Shown piece after piece: positions 1 through 12,514 of a stretch of DNA of 64,000 nucleotides. Below the pieces are notes generated by a model. It saw nothing but the letters and a program-made list of their open reading frames with translations, was not told where the DNA came from and did no database searches. The stretch covers positions 124,001 through 188,000 of the forward strand of contig VFIW01000019.1 of the NCBI GenBank assembly GCA_006386115.1, written 5' to 3'. The position numbers were made by a program, and so were the translations under genes. Each line of letters starts with the position of its first letter. Within the stretch, counting starts at the first letter, position 1. The stretch is from Globisporangium splendens. Taxonomy: Eukaryota > Oomycota > Peronosporomycetes > Pythiales > Pythiaceae.

Positions 1-2200
1 ACTGGTTCATCGCGATCGTGCCGATCGCCTGCTTGCCCATGGCGCACTGGTACGTGTTACGCGGCGACTGGTTGTGGTGAGGGTACGGAATCAATCCCGA
101 GACCACACCCAGGATCGTCACGGGGTCGATCTCCAAGTGGGTCGTGCGCTCACCGATCTCGCTCTCGTGGAGTGCCACGAGGCAGTTGTTCTCTTCGTTC
201 ACGTCGACGTACTCGACGCAACCTTCGACGATGAGACTGTGCAGATCGCGAACGCCAGCGCGCAGTTCGTCCAAGTGGCGCTGCGTGAGTCGCGTCTTGT
301 GAGTCACTGGGTCAATCAGCAGAAGCGGACGGCACACGCGACCGCCGTCTGACGCGATGTACACGACGCGCTGCACGTCGTGCATCATCACCGACACGAA
401 CTCGCCGATGAGGCCAGCACGACGGATCCGGCGCAATCGCGTCACGAACGCGCGTGGATTCACGTGCGTGCCGATGATCACACCGTTGAGCACGACCAGG
501 TAGTTGGAGCTGTGGTTGATCTCTTCGCCCGACGACAGTGACACGTCCGTCACGCCCAAGTCAAAGCACAACCGCTTGATCGGCGCGGCTTCTTCGTCCG
601 ACGTCACGTGGCAGAGCAGCGCCAAGTTCTTTACGAGACCACACGCCTCGCCTTCGGGGGTATCCGCAGGACAGAGCATGCCCCATTGCGACGGCTGCAG
701 CGAACGCGGGCCAGAGACCTTGCGGGTCTTTTCAAACTGCGACGAGATGCGCGTCATCATGCCGAGCGCCGACATGTACGAGAGCCGCGAGAGTACGTGG
801 GTCACACCCGCACGATCCATGCGGAATCGCTTGAGCGTCCAGTTGCCCGTGGACAGCGCGTGGTAAAAGCCCTGCGTGATCGTGTCCGTGCGGATGCACT
901 TGAGGATATCGAACACGGCAGCGCGGTTCGGCTTGCTGAGCACCATGTCCGCCTGGCGCTTCAAATCGCTGTTGAATCGCTTGAACAGGTCTTCGAAGAG
1001 CAACGAGAGCAACTGACCCGCGAGTTCTAGACGCTTGTTGCCGTAGTAATCTTTGTCGTCCAACTGCGTGCGGTCTTTGTCCGTGAAGATGATGCGGCGC
1101 ACGATATGCGCGACGTAAATGCACTTGAGACGGAAATTGTAGTCTTCGCACGGCACGTGGTTGAGCACGAGGTTCGCCAGTGCCGAGCGCGCGGCATCAG
1201 CCAAGCTGCGGTCCTGATGGTGACCGCTGCTACCACCACCACGGTGGCGTCCGCCCGTCGCGCCCACCTTGGTCACGGTGTTCATCTTGGACCCAATGTA
1301 CTCGAGTGCCTGCATTTGCGTGAACACCTTGAGGTCCGACGCTTCTTCGAAGGACGCCGTGAGCGCGTCCGTCACGTCTGGTTCGCTGCCGATAAGGGAC
1401 ACGATCTCCTGGTCGCTCTCCATGCCCATGCCGCGGAACACGATCACGATCGGGATGTCACTGCCAAACGAGTTCGACTTGAGGTACACGCGGTTCTTGT
1501 TGATGAAAATGTTGGTGCGCGACTTGCGCTCATGGGTCGACGACGTGATCGACGCGCACACGTTCTGCTTGGCGTCTTCTTCGATGATCACGCGGTTTTT
1601 CGACAGCTGCTCGTGGATCAGCACGACTTTCTCGACACCCTTGACGATGAAGTAACCACCCGGGTCGTAAGGGCACTCCTTGAGCTTCGCGAGCTCTGCT
1701 TCACCTTTCTCCGCGAGCACACAGTTGGCGCTGCGCAGCATGATCGGGATGCGGCCGATGAGCACTTTATTGTTGGTCACGATCTTGTTGCCGCGGCGGT
1801 AGCGCACACTCACGTACACGGGCGCGGCGTACGTGCGGTCGCGCAAGCGACACTGATGGGGCGTGACCGACGACGACACAAACGCTTCTTCGTCGATGGA
1901 CGGCGAGCCGATCTGAATGTCCGTGTACTGCAAGAAGAACTTGGGGTCGGCGTCGCTGCGCACCATGTTGTTGGCCTTGGCGCGCACGATGTTCTTCATG
2001 TCGACATTCGTGAAGTAGTTGAACGAGTCGATGTGCTGTTTGACGAGTCCGCGGAGCTGCAAAAAGTACGGCAGCAGCTTCCACTTGTCCTTGACATCGC
2101 CCACGGGCTTCTCCAGCTCCGCGAGCTGTGCGGCGTCCATCGTGGCCGCCAGCCCCACGGCCGCGGTCGAGTGCCCGTGCTGGTGCTGCGACGGCGCCAT
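1..2200 (-). CDS. RPC2: RNA polymerase III subunit RPC2 (second-largest subunit), N-terminal 733 codons, truncated by window edge
   Basis: This is the second-largest, beta-like subunit of nuclear RNA polymerase III, which transcribes tRNA and 5S rRNA genes. The frame is open from an ATG at 2198-2200 to the window edge with no intron. It reads through family hallmarks: [10 protein letters not shown] near the N-terminus, [37 protein letters not shown], the [20 protein letters not shown] block, [20 protein letters not shown] with [28 protein letters not shown], and finally [28 protein letters not shown] and the form of the GNKRLELAG block point to the Pol III rather than the Pol II paralogue, judged from memory of the family. 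Animal RPC2 is about 1,130 residues, so roughly 400 are missing. A Gly/His/Arg-rich insert (about residues 315-330) looks lineage specific. The start was chosen because the residues after it align with other RPC2 N-termini. Confidence 0.95.
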   Translation of the reverse strand, partial: MAPSQHQHGHSTAAVGLAATMDAAQLAELEKPVGDVKDKWKLLPYFLQLRGLVKQHIDSFNYFTNVDMKNIVRAKANNMVRSDADPKFFLQYTDIQIGSPSIDEEAFVSSSVTPHQCRLRDRTYAAPVYVSVRYRRGNKIVTNNKVLIGRIPIMLRSANCVLAEKGEAELAKLKECPYDPGGYFIVKGVEKVVLIHEQLSKNRVIIEEDAKQNVCASITSSTHERKSRTNIFINKNRVYLKSNSFGSDIPIVIVFRGMGMESDQEIVSLIGSEPDVTDALTASFEEASDLKVFTQMQALEYIGSKMNTVTKVGATGGRHRGGGSSGHHQDRSLADAARSALANLVLNHVPCEDYNFRLKCIYVAHIVRRIIFTDKDRTQLDDKDYYGNKRLELAGQLLSLLFEDLFKRFNSDLKRQADMVLSKPNRAAVFDILKCIRTDTITQGFYHALSTGNWTLKRFRMDRAGVTHVLSRLSYMSALGMMTRISSQFEKTRKVSGPRSLQPSQWGMLCPADTPEGEACGLVKNLALLCHVTSDEEAAPIKRLCFDLGVTDVSLSSGEEINHSSNYLVVLNGVIIGTHVNPRAFVTRLRRIRRAGLIGEFVSVMMHDVQRVVYIASDGGRVCRPLLLIDPVTHKTRLTQRHLDELRAGVRDLHSLIVEGCVEYVDVNEENNCLVALHESEIGERTTHLEIDPVTILGVVSGLIPYPHHNQSPRNTYQCAMGKQAIGTIAMNQ

Positions 2201-2654
2201 CGTTCGCTGCTCACTTATACACGCGCGCGAGCCATACACCAACTGAGTGGTCAATGGCGCGAACGAATGAATGGTGCCACAGGTCGGATTTTGCCAGCAG
2301 CTGGTGTGGCCCACCCAAAGAAACCCAAAATAGAGTCGATTTTTGGGTACCAAGGCTGTCATGAACAGAGTGGATACGGTGTAAACGGGTACATTATTGT
2401 CAGTGTACCCGGTTACACTGAGACGTGGGTTATACTTGGAACCGCAACTTGGACCACACATTGAACCACGATTGAGAAATCAATGCGTGCACACCGAGCA
2501 GCCTGGTGGGATTGAGAGCAAAGCAGGCGAGGCTTGGGAATATCGATGTACGGAATGTATGCTGGTCGGTAGCATATGCGCATAGCCGTCAGTTTGCAGG
2601 CGTATTGATGATCCAGGCACATTGTCGAGTGTTACCACTTCTTAGCCCTTCCCA

Positions 2655-2840
2655 GACTGGTTCGTGAGCGAAAGTTGCGCAAGTCGAATGGCACTGCGTG
2701 GTCAACGGATATCGCGAAGAAAAGAGACATCCACACAGTGTGGGATTTCGCGTTTTCACGGGCATCATGACGTTCGGTAGGTTGGAGGTCGCTGGTAGCT
2801 ATTAGTCGGGAAAATTCGCCCACATTGCTAGCTTTCCACG
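2655..2840 (+). pseudogene. Degraded relative of the unassigned gene at 13986
   Basis: Translated in one frame this stretch gives QVEWHCVVNGYREEK followed by FRVFTGIM and EVAGSY. The gene at 13986 gives QVERHRTVTRYREET, then LRVFADIM and EIAGVA in the same order, and the DNA also aligns (for example TATCGCGAAGAAA in both). A stop follows EVAGSY, and no start or downstream coiled-coil region remains. It is a broken member of the same family. Confidence 0.55.
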
Positions 2841-3360
2841 ACTCCCCTCCGTCACGAAATGCAACTCGGTCTGGTGTTTTCTTATGCTGGTGCAGGAATG
2901 GCAAAAGCAATTTTGAGAGGTTGTAGCAGTGCTGCTGATAAAACCTTCGCTTTCTGGTTGTGGTGTAAAACCTCAAGAGCAGGAGGGTGAGTGATGGTAC
3001 GAACATGTACAGTCGTTCCCTGCACTGGGAAAGCATCTACAAAAGTGATCACCTGCAGAAATAGATAAGGCATGATCTAACATCGCAGACAGTGTTTACA
3101 GGTGCATTTGGATCAGAATGCATGGCTGATCGTAGGCGGCACCACAGTTGTGTTACCACTGAACACATTCGCGAGCTGCACGCAGTCCCTGTCGACTGAT
3201 ACTTCGAAGTAATAATATATGCGCCTTCACCCTTGTAAACAGATGCGCGCGTGGTGTTGCGTTAAAATTCAGCTTCTCTGGTTGCTCGGACAATATTTTC
3301 GACCTCTTAAAAATTATATCCACAATATCAGGTTCTCCTCAGGTACGAGTAGTGTTGTGA

Positions 3361-3470
3361 ATTTCACAGTTAAATACTGCGACAAACGTATTTAACAGTA
3401 GAATGTAGTTTTTCACACCAAAGTGTGAAAAACCGTGAAATACTGTGAACAACTGCGACATACTGCAGAA
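3361..3470. repeat. Cluster of AAATACTG-type short motifs (first copy)
   Basis: Within about 110 bases the motif TAAATACTG, GAAATACTG or CATACTG recurs in both orientations, next to self-complementary TTCACA/TGTGAA pieces. A similar cluster sits at 13674-13750. Such arrays resemble the subterminal transposase-binding repeats of hAT-type DNA transposons, and hAT relics are nearby, but I could not pair the clusters with terminal inverted repeats. Confidence 0.35.
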
Positions 3471-3789
3471 CGGTAAGCAATATAAATTTCAGTAAACTTT
3501 CACCCACCGTTTTTTTTAGTTAATTTACCGACCACGGTTGGATATTAGTTTCTGATCACTTGGGAGAGACGCTGACCTCTGCTGTGATAGACAAACATCA
3601 GTACCAGCATCTGCGTCGTGACAGAATGAGCAACAGTTCGCGCCATAACAGCCAACAGCAAGTAGTATTGAGCGCCACGACTATGGCAACGAATTGAACC
3701 ACCGTTTGTACCATGCAAGCAGTCCGCAGCGACGCAGCTCACGGTCCCTCACAAGACGTTGACCTCGACGACAACGAGGTCGGATGACC

Positions 3790-5960
3790 ACCACCCTTCG
3801 TGATGCCTCGTTGTGATCCTGCACCCGCTCGCGTATCCGGCAACGAATTGCGATAAGGAGCTCCAGTAGCTACTCTTTGCGAAATACTGCTACGGTCGGT
3901 TGCAAACTCGAAGTGCAGTTGAACCACGTATTTACAGATATAGAGGACATTGTCGACACGCCACTGAATGCTCTGAGCAATCCCGCGACGATCTTGCGCG
4001 GATATGACTAGCATATTAAGAGCGAAGGACCCGGATGGATATTGCTGAGCAAAAGGTTCCCGTTGTAAAAGTCGGCGAGTATATCGATGTGTATTTTGAC
4101 GTGCCCGGCTCCAAAATCACGTCGTGTCACTGGAATACCAAGAGCAAATCGAGCTGCCTGCGATTACCGCGATTTAGAACTATGCGTTCCGATAGCAGGC
4201 GCCAGCTGCACAAGCTCTGGAATATTTTGGGCGCCAATCAAACTCATCGGTGACAAACACTTTTCTTCACTCGGAGCCTGTGAAGGATTTGCAATTGCAC
4301 CGGAAGCTGAACGTGTTGGTCATCCCTGGTGGTCGATTCCGCGAGCGCTACTACTGGGACTCGTTCTGGATAGTTGAGGGCTAGCTGGTGAGCAACGTGA
4401 AGAATACCGTGTGCTCGGTCGTGGACAATCTCCTCGAGTATGTCGCACAATTTACCTTTGTGTCAATTGGCGGCCGCACCTACTGCTTCACGCGCTCGCA
4501 GTCTCCTGTGCTTTCAGAAGTGGTGCGTCTGGATGTATTGGTGGATCAGGATAATGTCGTGTGATCGCCACCGTCCCCAACTTCCCAGTCGTCCCTGTAA
4601 TCGTTCTTTGAACAATCGGTAAAGGGAACCAAGATCACCACGGCGATTACCGCCACGGATTGACCCATCGTTCGCACCACAAAACTCACCAGAGACTCGT
4701 CTCGACCATCGCGATGTATCAAGAATCCTTTCACGCATATTTGCCACGTGGCTATTGCTGGAATTCGTGTTCTATAGTATGGCCAATCCACGGAAAACTC
4801 GCAAGCGCACGAATAGAGTAAATGAATCGTGGGAGTCGATAAGCATTCGTGTTTCAGTCGTGGGGGTGGGTCTTGAGACATTTTGCAGCATGGTTGCTCC
4901 ACTGAGTGCTTGGTATGTGCTTGCTTATTTAGTTCACTGTCTTATCGTACTGTTCGGAAAGTCTCATACGAATATGTGAGACGTGTGGACTTGTAGTTTG
5001 CCATGGAGAATGCAAGTTTATGGTTTGGCGGCTGCGCCTTTGATACATGGCGAGCAATCGACCCCCAAAGTTAAGTGTGGTGGGTGTATTCCTCAGTTTT
5101 TTTTATTCAATCTCTCTGCCAATCCTTCAACAGCAAAACGATGTAGAAACTCGCGGACGCGGACCCGATGGGGGCTCATTGCGCGACGTGAACGAAATCT
5201 GCGCGTGCGAAGGCGGTAATTTGTGACCTGGATCTCACGAACTTATACACGCAATGCATCGGGTGCACCACATACGTCCGCAAATTTCACCCGAACGATA
5301 GCAACACATCGTTCAGCATTAGTCTGCGCTGCCACGCGCACCCGAAGCATGAACAATTTTTAACCGTGTGCAATCAATTTCCAGTACGAATCGCACCGGT
5401 CGCCGCTGTCCCTAATCGAGCGCAGGTACTTCTAATGCTGCTCTGTGATCTCGCGTCTTTTGCGGAGGTTACCAGGCGTGCAGCTGTGTGTGCCACATGC
5501 ACACTCAGACGTGCCCCACTTCCTGGCACTTGGAAGGTTGGGGAGACGAGATTTTGCGACTATGCTCTGTGGTTTCTAGAGACATGTATTTTTGACGGCC
5601 GAGGGTGCGGCATGCTTGGGTCGTTCTCCAAGATTATCGCGCTAGCACATTGTCTTGGCTGGCTTCAGTGGTCTCCAAAATTGCTCAAGATTATTGCCAA
5701 CTCGGACCAATTGGGAATGTGGAAATACCAGTCTAGTCTTCTCGAGTGCCATTTGCGCTTCACCTTGGGCTGGCTGTACGGACCTTAGGACTTTGCCACG
5801 CAGACGCGCTGGAAACGTGCAGTTGCGCTGACGAAAGTCCTCAAAATTCACCTGCTCGAGGGCGCGACCTTCGAAGTGACAAGCAGTGGTTACTTCGTAC
5901 TCCTGCTCCCCTAGAGAGCCGTACGCTGCGGTGTTGCTCCCAATCGAAGAGGGTTATGTA
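3790..5960 (+). pseudogene. Trehalase (GH37) pseudogene
   Basis: Trehalase splits trehalose into two glucoses; family members are often secreted or periplasmic. The clearest part is at 4322-4560: PGGRFRERYYWDSFW, which is trehalase signature 1 (PGGRFxExYxWDxY), followed after an in-frame TAG (4382-4384) by the equivalents of ENFLYLVxxxGFIPNGGRxYxxxRSQPPLL (VDNLLEYVAQFTF, then GGRTYCFTRSQSPVLSEVV). Upstream, 3913-3990 reads VQLNHVFTD, IVDTPLNALS and ATILRGYD, matching the family's VQ..xxFxDSKxFVDMPL start, and 4080-4125 reads YIDVYFDVPGSKI. At least one stop and several frame changes separate the blocks. Weak matches continue to about 5960: a possible QWDxPNAW remnant near 5690 and GFGWT-like residues near 5950. 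The ends are estimates. No intact trehalase gene is visible nearby. Confidence 0.8.
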
Positions 5961-6204
5961 CTGCTGGCTCGTAGTTAAGTGAGTCCCTGCTTATTTAATT
6001 GTGACCAAGTTTCACGTGGCACGGCGATATCGAGCTCAGCACGCGTCATCTCTCCGATGCAATCAAAGGCACCAGGGAATCGTGGATTCCCGCCGGGCTC
6101 CTGCTGTTTCATCAATTAGAAAATCAATCAGAAAAAAACAGAAAAATCAATCATGTGTCAGATGATAACTATGCGTGCCAGCTAATTACAAATCCACTTG
6201 ACGA

Positions 6205-8133
6205 CTAGTTCACTGTAGTAAGCAGTTCACTGTCACTACCTTCGCTTTCAGCTTCATATTCCGCTTCGGGGAACAACTCGTACAAAATGTGATCTACTGC
6301 TCCATTTTTGCCCAAATTGCTGTATACAAAAACTAGTTTATCAACCCGGGCGGGTGTAAGGCGGTTGCGGTTTTTGGAGTGAATAAATCCGTGAATACTC
6401 CAGCTTCTTTCGCTGGCTGCAGACGATGTCGGGATAGATAGAATGCGCGTTGCAAACTCCTTGACACCTTTGAACCGATTAGTCAAGGACCACCAGTCAA
6501 GTGGGCTGAACTGAGCATGCTTCAGTTTCTCGTCAGTGCTCCAGCTGCGCTTTGCCAAACCAAATGCCACAAGTTGATTATGGAAATCCCTTCCAGTAAT
6601 GTTGGGCAAGAGTCCAAATCGATCGGCCATCATAACAGCACAGTTGATGATGTCAACGATGTCGTCTTCAACAAAACCACTGAGAGACTTGGTTTTGTCC
6701 AGGAAGTATGCTATCGCCATTGTATCATTGCACAAAAACTGCCGGCGATCACCCACCAACTCGAGGATCATCCGCTGGAGATTCAAATCAACTTGGGGAG
6801 CTAATTGTGTGTAGACTGGATGCGAAAGCAGCCACTCAAACTGATGGTATACCATTGAGACACAGCAATCATCTCTTTCAAAAGCTGCGAGGCATGTGGT
6901 GATCGGGTGCATGAGCTTCAAAGAGATTTCAGCTTTTGCCCAAAACGACTCATTTCGCAGCAACTCTTTGACCTGTTCGACTTTGCTGCTGCTTTGCTGG
7001 TATCGATCTAGCAGTTCGTTATCTGAAAAAACCCGCAGCAATGACGTCTTTGTTTGCAACGAGACTTTTGATACACTTTTCGCTTGAATACCATCTCGTA
7101 GGAACTGGCAGTGATAGCCGACGACGAGATTCTCCTCTTTTCATCTGTTTCTGGAGTTGCTTGAAGCGATCCCACATCGCGTGGTGGTCCTTCACAAAAC
7201 GAGATACCATTTTCGCTTGTTATAGGATGGTTGCGAAGTCTTCGAGCTCGAGCACGTCCTTCATAAGCAAATTCATGCCATGTGCAGCGCATCCGTTGCA
7301 GACTATTCCTTGGCGCTCATGCTGAAGGATCTTCCATGCACCCTTCATGTTGGCTGTGTTGTCGGTCACCACTGAAGTCACAGCGCCTTTTCCCACCACG
7401 CTCTCAATTTCATCGATGGCATTGCTGATACTGCACGCAATAAACACAGAGGTATGTGCCGCATCGTGCGTGCTGATCGATTTCCAGAAGACAGGGCGGA
7501 TATGTGGTTTGGTAATAACGAAGTTGATGATGCTTTCGTTATTTATATTTGACCAACCGTCGTGACAATCGATAGGTGAGTTGCCCCTGTCAAGCTTCAA
7601 TAACATGTGCTTTTTCGCGGTCATAAATGCTGTCAGTAGTCGGTAGCGAGCTGGTGGCGACTTGGAAGGTCGTAGTCGAACATGGCGCGGAAGTTCGGGT
7701 CTTCAACACAGCGAAACGGAATCCCAGTCGCGTAAAAACCCGTAGCAACTCGCAGATAGTTTTCCTCTTTGGTAGGCTTCTGCTGCCTACGCGGGCTATC
7801 CCGAGTGGCAATTGCCGAGGAGGGAGTCCCAAACAATCTCTTGTTGAGCGACGAGTAGTTCCCTTTATCTGGTGTCCTCTTTTGTGGCGTGCGAAGCTTC
7901 TACTTGATGGAATGCCTTTGCTTTCTCGCAAGATCCTTCCACTTGACTTTAGCATCATCTGACAGCTCGTCGCATTGAAGCGCGTGCCGTAGCATGTTCC
8001 GGGACGGCTGGGCGTTGGTGAGAAGAGTGTTATAGAACACGCATTTGACGTCAGGGTGGGCCTTGTTGTCTTCACGCGACCTTGCCACTACGACAGTGAA
8101 GAGCTCCCATATTTCGTGCGCTGGTCGCCCCAT
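6205..8133 (-). pseudogene. hAT-type transposase, disabled
   Basis: Read on the minus strand this is a full-length but broken hAT-superfamily transposase. The N-terminus (8133 down to 7900) has a BED-like Cys..Cys..His block (VKCVFYN, RHALQCDE). The middle (7624-7220) is a DUF659-type region with SPIDCHDGWSN, VVTDNTANMKGAW and CNGCAAHGMNLLMKD. The C-terminus (7059-6205) ends with the hAT dimerisation motif SAASERSWSIHGFIHSKNRN. Disablements: an in-frame TAG at about 7900, a frame change near 7640, a TAA at about 7220, and a frame change near 7030. It cannot make a full transposase. I could not identify terminal inverted repeats or an 8-bp target duplication, so the element limits are unknown. 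Confidence 0.85.
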
Positions 8134-8338
8134 GATTAGGCGCTTTTAGAATGAGGTCTCGTTGTTCTCACTCAACTGCGACTCACAGAGGGGAAGTAAT
8201 TCAGAGAAACCCTCTAACTTATCTCTATTGGTTAAAACACTGCCGAAAATAATAAATTCACTGGCTAAAATTGATTTTTTCATAAATGCCATAGAATTAT
8301 ATCCAATAGAACATCAACAAAAAACACGCCAGCTTCAG
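8134..8338. other. AT-rich spacer between hAT relic and LINE copy 1
   Basis: No gene is seen. The stretch is AT-rich and ends in the left copy of the LINE target duplication ATTGATACCTT (8339-8349). Confidence 0.4.
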
Positions 8339-8349
8339 ATTGATACCTT

Positions 8350-11300
8350 TATCTTTATAAGGTGAGGTATATTTAGGTTCATCTTCGTGACCTACAATAT
8401 CCATTCTCCTACCTATTCTTCATTGCGAATTTCATCTAGGAGTGTAAATGTGTCTACAGCGCGGTTTGCAATAGATCACTTCTGAATGCTAAATAATCTT
8501 TGACCAGGATGGCATGTTCTCTTGGTCCTATGTGAGGCTGCCTTGTGTTGTCCAATGACCTTGGGTCTTCCGAACTTCGCATAAGCCAATGCATGACGTC
8601 GTTGTCAAGATCCTGGGTGAGATTGTTGAAAGCAGCTCTTGAGTTGGGAAGTGAACCTGCGTTGAGGTTCTGGTGTCCATGGCTAGGTTGGCGGCTGAGT
8701 CCGCCATCTTGTTGAAGGCACGGTAGTGATGGTACCATCCTCGGATGTCGATGCAATCCGCGAGTCGTCGACTTGTCTGGTATAAACGTGCCAATCGGTG
8801 CTGTCGAGGGGACCGATGCATTCTCTGTTGGGAGATAATGAGTGCACTGTCTCCAATCACGTACAACGGTTCGAAGTGACTGCGTTGGGCTTCTCGGAGT
8901 CCTGTATGAGACCCCAGTACTCGGCAAAGTTGTTGGTCGTGTCCTTCCTGCTATACGCCATGCTGGCCCCAAATTAAACTGGCTGTGTGCGAGTCCTTAT
9001 GGACACGCACGATAATGGATCCAGTCCCTCCTGGTCCTGGATTGCCGCGTGATCCACCATCGAAAAACAACAGGTAAACGCCGCGAGTATCACTTGGAGT
9101 CAAGGGGATGGCGTCGGTTTGGCTGAGAAAGCAGTCGACATATGCCTTGAGAACTGCTGCAACCGTGTGACCGTCCGAGTCTCCAGCTTGCGCTTCAGCG
9201 AGTCGTGTGAGGTTTCGCATTCCTGCCTCTAATCTGGTCGTCATGATCGCCATCTCAGCAGTCGATTCGATTGGATCCGAATCCATGCGTCGCAGATGCG
9301 CACACCAAATGGCTTGTATGAGCGACGCGCTCATATATCGCCACAGCATGTGTGCGACGGGATAGAGATGATCTTGGAGATGTTCATTGGAGAACTTGTG
9401 TCCGATAATGTGTCTCTTGATCGTGGTCCATGCATGCCTTGGAGTATCTGGTAGATCCAGACTGAAGATCCAGATTGCGGGGTCGTGACCAGGAGTGATT
9501 CCGATCTTCGCCCATAGCGCATAAAAGTAGTTCCACACCAGTTTGGCTTTCGGACACTCCCAGAATAGATGTTGAACAGAAGATTGGACAACTTGGGAAC
9601 ATTCGGGATTCGAGCAGGATAGATCAGCTTTCTCATAGTTCCACATGGAGAGTCGGTTGGCTTTCAGCCGGAGAAGAGTCTGGGTTGTATAAGCAGTAAT
9701 CCCTGGGATGTTGTGTAATTCGCTCCATTGGATTAATTTCAGTCCTGGCCACAGAGATCCTGCTGTATGGACAGCTTTGCTGACTGCTGCATCTCGAGTA
9801 TCTTTGCCAATTTGTGTCCTCGTTGCTGCAACTTGTTGCCGATAGAAAGATCTGGTCGTATTGTATCGTCCGTTGCCACCCCATAGTTGCACGATTCTTG
9901 TGAAACGTGGATGTGCATGGAACGACACCTTCTGCCCGTTCAAGTCTCTTGTTGCCATGACGTCACAGTCCGTTGCGGAGTGAACTGTATGCGTAGCTTT
10001 GACTAGGGTCGTGTCGACGTGGGTCAGAGTTGCTTCACTGGTGTGCAGATGCCATTCGTGGTTGTAATGACGTTGCCCGTTGTACAGCCGAAGCACATTT
10101 GTTTGCTGTGGCCGATACAGAAGCTGTGGGAAGTTGGATACCAACGTAGCGCATAACCGCTCGAGCGCTCGAATAGACGGCCGGGAGAATCCGGAGATTC
10201 CACATGCTGAGATGAAGTTAAGCACTCCTGGTCTTATCCACTCCCATCGAAGTATGTCACCCAGTTGTGCTGTTCCGACTGACAATGATGAGTGAGCAAG
10301 CTTGTAAGGGGAGCCGTTGGAATCAAGAAGCCACCCATCTGCAGTCGAGGTCATGTATGGCAGCCATTCTGCACAGAATGTCCCACGTAGCTTTCGTCCT
10401 TCAGCGATGATACCTGGAAGCCTGTCAGACATTTTAGAGCTGAGGTTGATCTGGAACACATCGCCGTCCCATTGAGTCTGCACAATTGTCGACTTGAAGT
10501 GCTCGTAACACCAACGTACATTATCACGTTCTCTGGGCTCATAGGGTCGAGAATGGAGCGACGCACACAATGCTGCGCCAGTTGTCCACATGTTATCACG
10601 AAGCTGGAGTGGCCGCCTTGGAATTGCATCGAGCGGCGTGATGTACGTCGAAGAAGCCCTTGTGTTGTGCAGCAAGATTTCCCCGATGACCTGATCGATG
10701 TGAGAGGTAGTGATTGCCCATTTGGAGACTGCTGTGGCACTCATCGTCATCAGCTCAGTTCTGATGTTGGGTACTGACAAGCCTCCATTCATTTTTTTGA
10801 GCTCAGCTTGTTCTTCCTTCATCCACGGTTTCGCAGGCTTACCGTTCCTTGAGCCCCAGACAAATTGTTTCACTAGGTCGTGAAGCTGATTGACAATAGC
10901 CGTAGAGGGCCAGGAGTGCCTGGCCACGTAAAGCACTTTGGGTGTGATGACGGCACTGGCAATTGCTGCGCGTTGGGCGACAGAGTGAGTTTTGAGACGC
11001 GCAAGTCGAAGTCTGACACGTAAGGCTTGGATACACTTGGACCAGTTAATTGCATTCGAAGGCGTTTGTCCGACTTGGATGCCGAGGTAGCGGCAATGTT
11101 CCTCACGTTGTAGCACATGAATGTCACTGACTGACTCTTCGGTGGAGCTATATTCCTTGTTCAGCGGTAATACTGCAGATTTGTGCCGATTGACTCGAAG
11201 CCCAGAAGCTGCTCCATATTTGTCCAGGATTGCAAACACGGCGTTAATATCCTTGGGATCGCTAAGATAAATGGTCGTGTCGTCTGCGTATCCTCCAAGT

Positions 11301-11512
11301 CTGACTTCAGTTGCGCATCCTGCTGCCTGGAGTTCCACGCCGTGTATTTCGTCACTCGCTTCGATTTTCCGATAAAGAACCTCTAACGCCAAGATGAAGA
11401 GAAGAGGGGCCAGCGGACATCCTTGACGAATTCCGGATGTTACGTTGTACTTTCTCGACAGGAAACCGTTGACAATGAACTTGTACGTGGTTTGAGAGTG
11501 TAACACCTTCAC
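8350..11512 (-). mobile_element. LINE (non-LTR retrotransposon), copy 1, 5'-truncated
   Basis: The 3' end of the element is on the left. It is bounded by an 11-bp target-site duplication, ATTGATACCTT, at 8339-8349 and 11513-11523. The coding region begins abruptly at the right junction, inside the reverse transcriptase domain, as expected for an insertion whose copying stopped early. The 3' untranslated end, TACCTCACCTTATAAAGAT in element orientation, is shared with copy 2 and with a 43-bp insertion at 21965. There is no long poly(A); the tail is a short A/AAG-rich sequence. Confidence 0.85.
8454..11512 (-). pseudogene. LINE pol fragment: reverse transcriptase, zinc motif, RNase H
   Basis: The frame opens inside the reverse transcriptase at the block [21 protein letters not shown]'s equivalent (residues about 27-47). 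The catalytic motif YADDTTIYL is about residues 95-103. A zinc-binding CSNPEC..H..C segment follows near residue 635, and the RNase H domain starts at [17 protein letters not shown] near residue 820. The frame stops at 8951, whereas copy 2 reads on for 165 more residues. Compared with copy 2, this copy lacks two bases near 8966, one near 8902 and one near 8640. The N-terminal endonuclease and gag-like ORF1 are missing, so it is not autonomous. Confidence 0.85.
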
Positions 11513-11523
11513 ATTGATACCTT

Positions 11524-11602
11524 GATTAAGAGTGAAGATCTCAGTCTGGGGTCAAACTCACCTCAGTCATGCGTGAACTCAGCATCATCCTTTATTCCTT
11601 TG
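11524..11602. other. Spacer between the two LINE copies
   Basis: Seventy-nine bases separate the duplication right of copy 1 from the 3' end of copy 2. Nothing is recognised in it. Confidence 0.4.
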
Positions 11603-12514
11603 TAAGGTGAGGTATATTTAGGTTCATCTTCGTGACCTACAATATCCATTCTCCTACCTATTCTTCATTGCGAATTTCATCTAGGAGTGTAAATGTGTCT
11701 ACAGCGCGGTTTGCAATAGATCACTTCTGAATGCTAAATAATCTTTGACCAGGATGGCATGTTCTCTTGGTCCTATGTGAGGCTGCCTTGTGTTGTCCAA
11801 TGACCTTGGGTCTTCCGAACTTCGCATAAGCCAATGCATGACGTCGTTGTCAAGATCCTGGGTGAGATTGTTGAAAGCAGCTCTTTGAGTTGGGAAGTGA
11901 ACCTGCGTTGAGGTTCTGGTGTCCATGGCTAGGTTGGCGGCTGAGTCCGCCATCTTGTTGAAGGCACGGTAGTGATGGTACCATCCTCGGATGTCGATGC
12001 AATCCGCGAGTCGTCGACTTGTCTGGTATAAACGTGCCAATCGGTGCTGTCGAGGGGACCGATGCATTCGCTGTTGAGAGATAATCAGCGCACTGTCTCC
12101 AATCACGTACAACGGTTCGAAGTGACTGCGTTGGGCTTCTCGGAGTCCGTGTATGAGACCCCAGTACTCGGCAAAGTTGTTGGTCGTGTCCTTCCTGCTA
12201 TACGCCATGCTGGCGGCCCAAATTAAACTGGCTGTGTGCGAGTCCTTATGGACACGCACGATAATGGATCCAGTCCCTCCTGGTCCTGGATTGCCGCGTG
12301 ATCCACCATCGAAAAACAACAGGTAAACGCCGCGAGTATCATTTGGAGTCAAGGGGATGGCGTCGGTTTGGCTGAGAAAGCAGTCGACATATGCCTTGAG
12401 AACTGCCGCAACCGTGTGACCGTCAGAGCCTCCAGCTTGCGCTTCAGCGAGTCGTGCGAGGTTTCGCATTCCTGCCTCTAATCTGGTCATCATGATCGCC
12501 ATCTCAGCAGTCGA
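11603..12514 (-). mobile_element. LINE copy 2, 3'-terminal 0.9 kb only
   Basis: This stretch is nearly identical to 8354-9257 of copy 1. Similarity ends at the shared CAGCAGTCGA (12505-12514), after which the sequences differ, marking the truncation point. It encodes the end of pol: an RNase H domain, open from about 12517 to 11699, with [13 protein letters not shown] at the start and NNFAEYWGL containing the second acidic residue. Here the RNase H frame is intact, unlike copy 1. No convincing target duplication flanks it; CACAAACC on the right has no partner on the left. Confidence 0.8.

Larger units (their letters stand above)
2201..3785. other. Gene-poor stretch with one degraded gene relic and a short-motif cluster
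   Basis: Upstream of RPC2 I find no intact gene. The stretch holds a relic related to the gene at 13986 (listed separately) and an AT-rich cluster of AAATACTG-type motifs near 3361-3470. The rest is low in coding signal on both strands. The promoter of RPC2 should lie in the first few hundred bases, but I see no clear Inr match. Confidence 0.5.

Noticed and set aside
608..2464. Long plus-strand frames over the RPC2 region
   Set aside because: They lie antisense to a clearly conserved RPC2 coding sequence, have Arg/His-rich composition typical of GC-rich shadows, and show no domain.
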